DNA of 43,723 nucleotides from Bacillus sp. FJAT-27251. GTDB lineage: Bacteria > Bacillota > Bacilli > Bacillales > Cytobacillaceae. A model generated the notes under the pieces. That model did no database searches. It was not told the origin of the DNA and worked only from the letters and a program-made list of their open reading frames with translations. This document shows positions 41,971 to 43,723 of the stretch, one piece after another. The stretch covers positions 3,008,960 through 3,052,682 of the forward strand of contig NZ_LIGG01000001.1 in the NCBI RefSeq assembly GCF_001273925.1, read 5' to 3'. Numbering within the stretch: the first letter of the stretch is position 1; each line of letters starts with the position of its first letter. Made by a program: the position numbers and the translations under genes.

Positions 41971-43152
41971 TTAACCTTTGGTAAGTGATAAAGCCGTTAC
42001 AACATGAAACTTCAGGCCATCCTTCATGGCTGCTTCATCCAAATCGAATTTTGGATGATGATGAGGATAGGTGATTCCCTTCTCTGAGTTCCCGGACCCA
42101 ATCATGATATAGCATCCTGGCTTTTCATCACTAAACGCAGAAAAATCTTCTCCGCCCAGCATGGGGTCTATCCAATCTAATTTGCGTTCCGGGAAATGTT
42201 CTTCAATCACAGAAGCAACTTTGTCTGTCACTTCCTTTTCATTGATGACTGGATTGTAGCCATACATATACTCGACTAGTGCTTCCGCGCCGTTGGCTTT
42301 AGCAATTCCTTCTGCTATTTCGGTGATCCTGGTTTTAATCAGTTCGCGGACGCCGTTATCCAGGGTGCGGACGGAACCGCCGATTTCGACCGTGTCCGGT
42401 ATCACATTCAAGGCTGTTCCTCCGCCATGAAACTTGGTAACCGAAACCACAGCAGCATCCAATGGGGCGACGGAGCGGGAAACAATGTGATTCAAACCGG
42501 TGACAATTTGAGCTCCTGTCGCGAGAGGGTCTACTGTCAATTCAGGAGTGGAGGCATGTCCGCCTTTGCCTTTGACTGTAATTTCGAAAACATCGCTGGC
42601 AGATGTAATCGCTCCATGCCTGACTCCTATCGTTCCAAAGGGGATCGTAGACATTAAATGAATTCCAACTACCTCATCCACACCGTCCAAAACTCCCGCA
42701 GCAACCATTTCCTTTGCGCCGCCTGGAGGAAGTTCTTCAGCGTGCTGGAAAATGAAGATGATTTCCCCGCTTAACTCCTCTTTGCAATCTTTTAAAATTT
42801 TTGCCGCTCCCAATAGCATGGAAGTATGGGCATCATGGCCGCATGCATGCATGACCCCTTTTTTGGCAGAAGCAAAGGGGAGGCCGGTTTCTTCCTGAAC
42901 CGGAAGGGCATCCATATCCGCGCGGAGAGCAATCACTTTACCTGGCCTGGTGCCTTTCAGCCTTGCCAGCACACTTGTTTTGGTTGGCCTTGACAGCTCA
43001 AACCCGCCAAAGCTTTCCAGGAGATCATATACATACTGGGCTGTTTGGACTTCTTCAAACGACAGCTCAGGGTTCTGGTGCAGGTAACGGCGCCACTCGA
43101 TAACGTCCTTGTACACTTCCTCGATTTGTTGTTGAATTCTGCTGAAGTTCAC
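41971..43152 (-). CDS. M20 family amidohydrolase paired with AbgT
   Basis: A 393-residue M20D-type metal-dependent amidohydrolase, paralogous to the gene at 6331. Metal motifs are HACGHDAHT, QHAEELPPGG and HHHPKFDLDE; the lid has GKGGHASTPE. It removes acyl or aroyl groups from amino acids such as p-aminobenzoyl-glutamate. GTG 43152 is preferred over GTG 43161, since AAGGAG would abut the latter. First gene of a two-gene operon with the AbgT transporter. A 16-bp palindrome lies about 30 bases upstream. Confidence 0.88.
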   Translation of the reverse strand: MNFSRIQQQIEEVYKDVIEWRRYLHQNPELSFEEVQTAQYVYDLLESFGGFELSRPTKTSVLARLKGTRPGKVIALRADMDALPVQEETGLPFASAKKGVMHACGHDAHTSMLLGAAKILKDCKEELSGEIIFIFQHAEELPPGGAKEMVAAGVLDGVDEVVGIHLMSTIPFGTIGVRHGAITSASDVFEITVKGKGGHASTPELTVDPLATGAQIVTGLNHIVSRSVAPLDAAVVSVTKFHGGGTALNVIPDTVEIGGSVRTLDNGVRELIKTRITEIAEGIAKANGAEALVEYMYGYNPVINEKEVTDKVASVIEEHFPERKLDWIDPMLGGEDFSAFSDEKPGCYIMIGSGNSEKGITYPHHHPKFDLDEAAMKDGLKFHVVTALSLTKG

Positions 43153-43180
43153 GAAATACACTCCTTATAAAACGTATAAA

Positions 43181-43196
43181 TAACGCAATTGCGTTA
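43181..43196. promoter_or_regulatory. 16-bp perfect palindrome upstream of the amidohydrolase/AbgT operon
   Basis: TAACGCAATTGCGTTA is self-complementary and sits about 30 bases before the start codon, the usual place for a repressor operator. The HTH gene next to it is the obvious candidate regulator. Confidence 0.6.
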
Positions 43197-43290
43197 AACA
43201 AAGTATATAGAATTTATCGACATCTTTCAATAAAAATTTTAAAATGCATGTCAGGTTTGTTTACATCGATATGTGAGATTTTGTTTTATT

Positions 43291-43323
43291 CAAACAAAAA
43301 AACAGTCTGAATCAGACTGTTTC
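43291..43323 (-). terminator. Terminator of the HTH gene
   Basis: On the minus strand AAACAGTCTGA-T-TCAGACTGTTT forms an 11-bp perfect stem followed by a run of Ts; it abuts the stop codon. Confidence 0.88.
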
Positions 43324-43723
43324 AAATGTGAAAACTGTATAGTTTCATGGGTCTTCCTTTGTCACTGCTTTTTGTTTCGCCCACTTCCTGTATAAGACCA
43401 GTCTTACGGAGGCCAAGGAGAATCCGCTGGGCGTTCCTGAAGCTCATCCCCAACTCGATGGCAAGATCTTTGCTTGTAAAAGTGTTCCAATTCTTGTGTT
43501 CGACATGGCTGCGGATTTTATTGTACATTTGCACGCTCAGCTGATGCTGTGCAAGTCTTTCGACCAGCTCGGGTTCATCACTTTCGCTTAGATAGGATAT
43601 AATGGTGTGCTGATTATGATATTCCTCGACTTCACCCTGCTCATCCAAAAACACTAAAATGTCCTGCTGCGATGTTCTTGAACGCTGAACGGCCATCCTC
43701 GCATGAAATTCAGCCCTTAGAAC
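43322..43723 (-). CDS. Helix-turn-helix regulator-like protein, 3' part
   Basis: The frame is open to the right edge: nine more codons (VLRAEFHAR) precede the internal ATG at 43696, so the gene probably begins beyond the window. The visible 133 residues end in a winged-helix-like part, SKDLAIELGMSFRNAQRILLGLRKTGLIQEV, followed by KSSDKGRPMKLYSF, typical of a wing. The upstream portion is acidic and helical (SESDEPELVERLAQHQL). I do not recognise the family. It lies upstream of the amidohydrolase/AbgT operon in the same direction and may bind the palindrome at 43181. Confidence 0.55.
   Translation of the reverse strand, partial: VLRAEFHARMAVQRSRTSQQDILVFLDEQGEVEEYHNQHTIISYLSESDEPELVERLAQHQLSVQMYNKIRSHVEHKNWNTFTSKDLAIELGMSFRNAQRILLGLRKTGLIQEVGETKSSDKGRPMKLYSFHI

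Overview
This window looks like chromosomal DNA of a spore-forming member of the Bacillaceae (Firmicutes), of moderate G+C. The evidence is strong AGGAGG-type ribosome binding sites, frequent GTG/TTG starts, U-tailed hairpin terminators, a CotY/CotZ-type spore-coat protein, several YheC/YheD-type ATP-grasp proteins known from Bacillus spores, an hxlA-hxlB/hxlR locus laid out as in Bacillus subtilis, and matches to the CcpA cre consensus. I see no rRNA, tRNA, phage, insertion sequence or CRISPR array. Genus is not resolvable by eye.

Layout. (1) 1-7.5 kb: 3' end of a GH3 glycosidase, an AEC-type permease, a secreted protein made of two tandem alpha/beta-hydrolase units, then an MFS transporter followed by an M20 amidohydrolase. 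(2) 7.7-18.3 kb: a spore-envelope island. It has five ATP-grasp genes (six ATP-grasp domains), an APH-fold kinase, an ethanolamine-type permease and a CotZ-like coat protein. It is bounded on each side by a copy of a small-ORF module: an intact 54-codon gene on the right and a frameshifted relic on the left, each followed by a near-identical terminator. (3) 18.4-22.2 kb: flavodoxin-like reductase, EamA transporter, and a divergent TetR/SDR pair with palindromic operators. (4) 22.4-25.8 kb: an overlapping response regulator / multi-span histidine kinase / ECF sigma factor operon with no anti-sigma gene. (5) 25.9-27.6 kb: formaldehyde-fixing ribulose monophosphate genes hxlAB and divergent hxlR.

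(6) 27.8-36.1 kb: a sugar-acid catabolic locus. An IclR regulator precedes a 2,5-dioxovalerate-type aldehyde dehydrogenase, an unidentified U32-like protein, an FAH-family enzyme, a KdgT-type permease behind a cre site, and a UxaA/GarD-type dehydratase split into three genes. Its two large subunits have lost complementary sets of conserved motifs. The set is best explained by non-phosphorylative breakdown of a pentonate or aldarate to 2-oxoglutarate. (7) 36.4-40.3 kb: a PD-(D/E)XK-like nuclease/winged-helix protein, intergenic repeat arrays, and an AraC regulator divergent from an intracellular GH120 beta-xylosidase. The xylosidase fits a xylose/xylonate theme but does not prove it. (8) 40.4-43.7 kb: an AbgT-type transporter and a second M20 amidohydrolase, a 16-bp palindrome, and the 3' end of an HTH gene.

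The strongest candidates for undescribed biology are the ATP-grasp spore island with its duplicated boundary module, the three-gene dehydratase with complementary degeneration, and the composite intergenic repeat found twice with identical internal spacing (51/61/52 bp).
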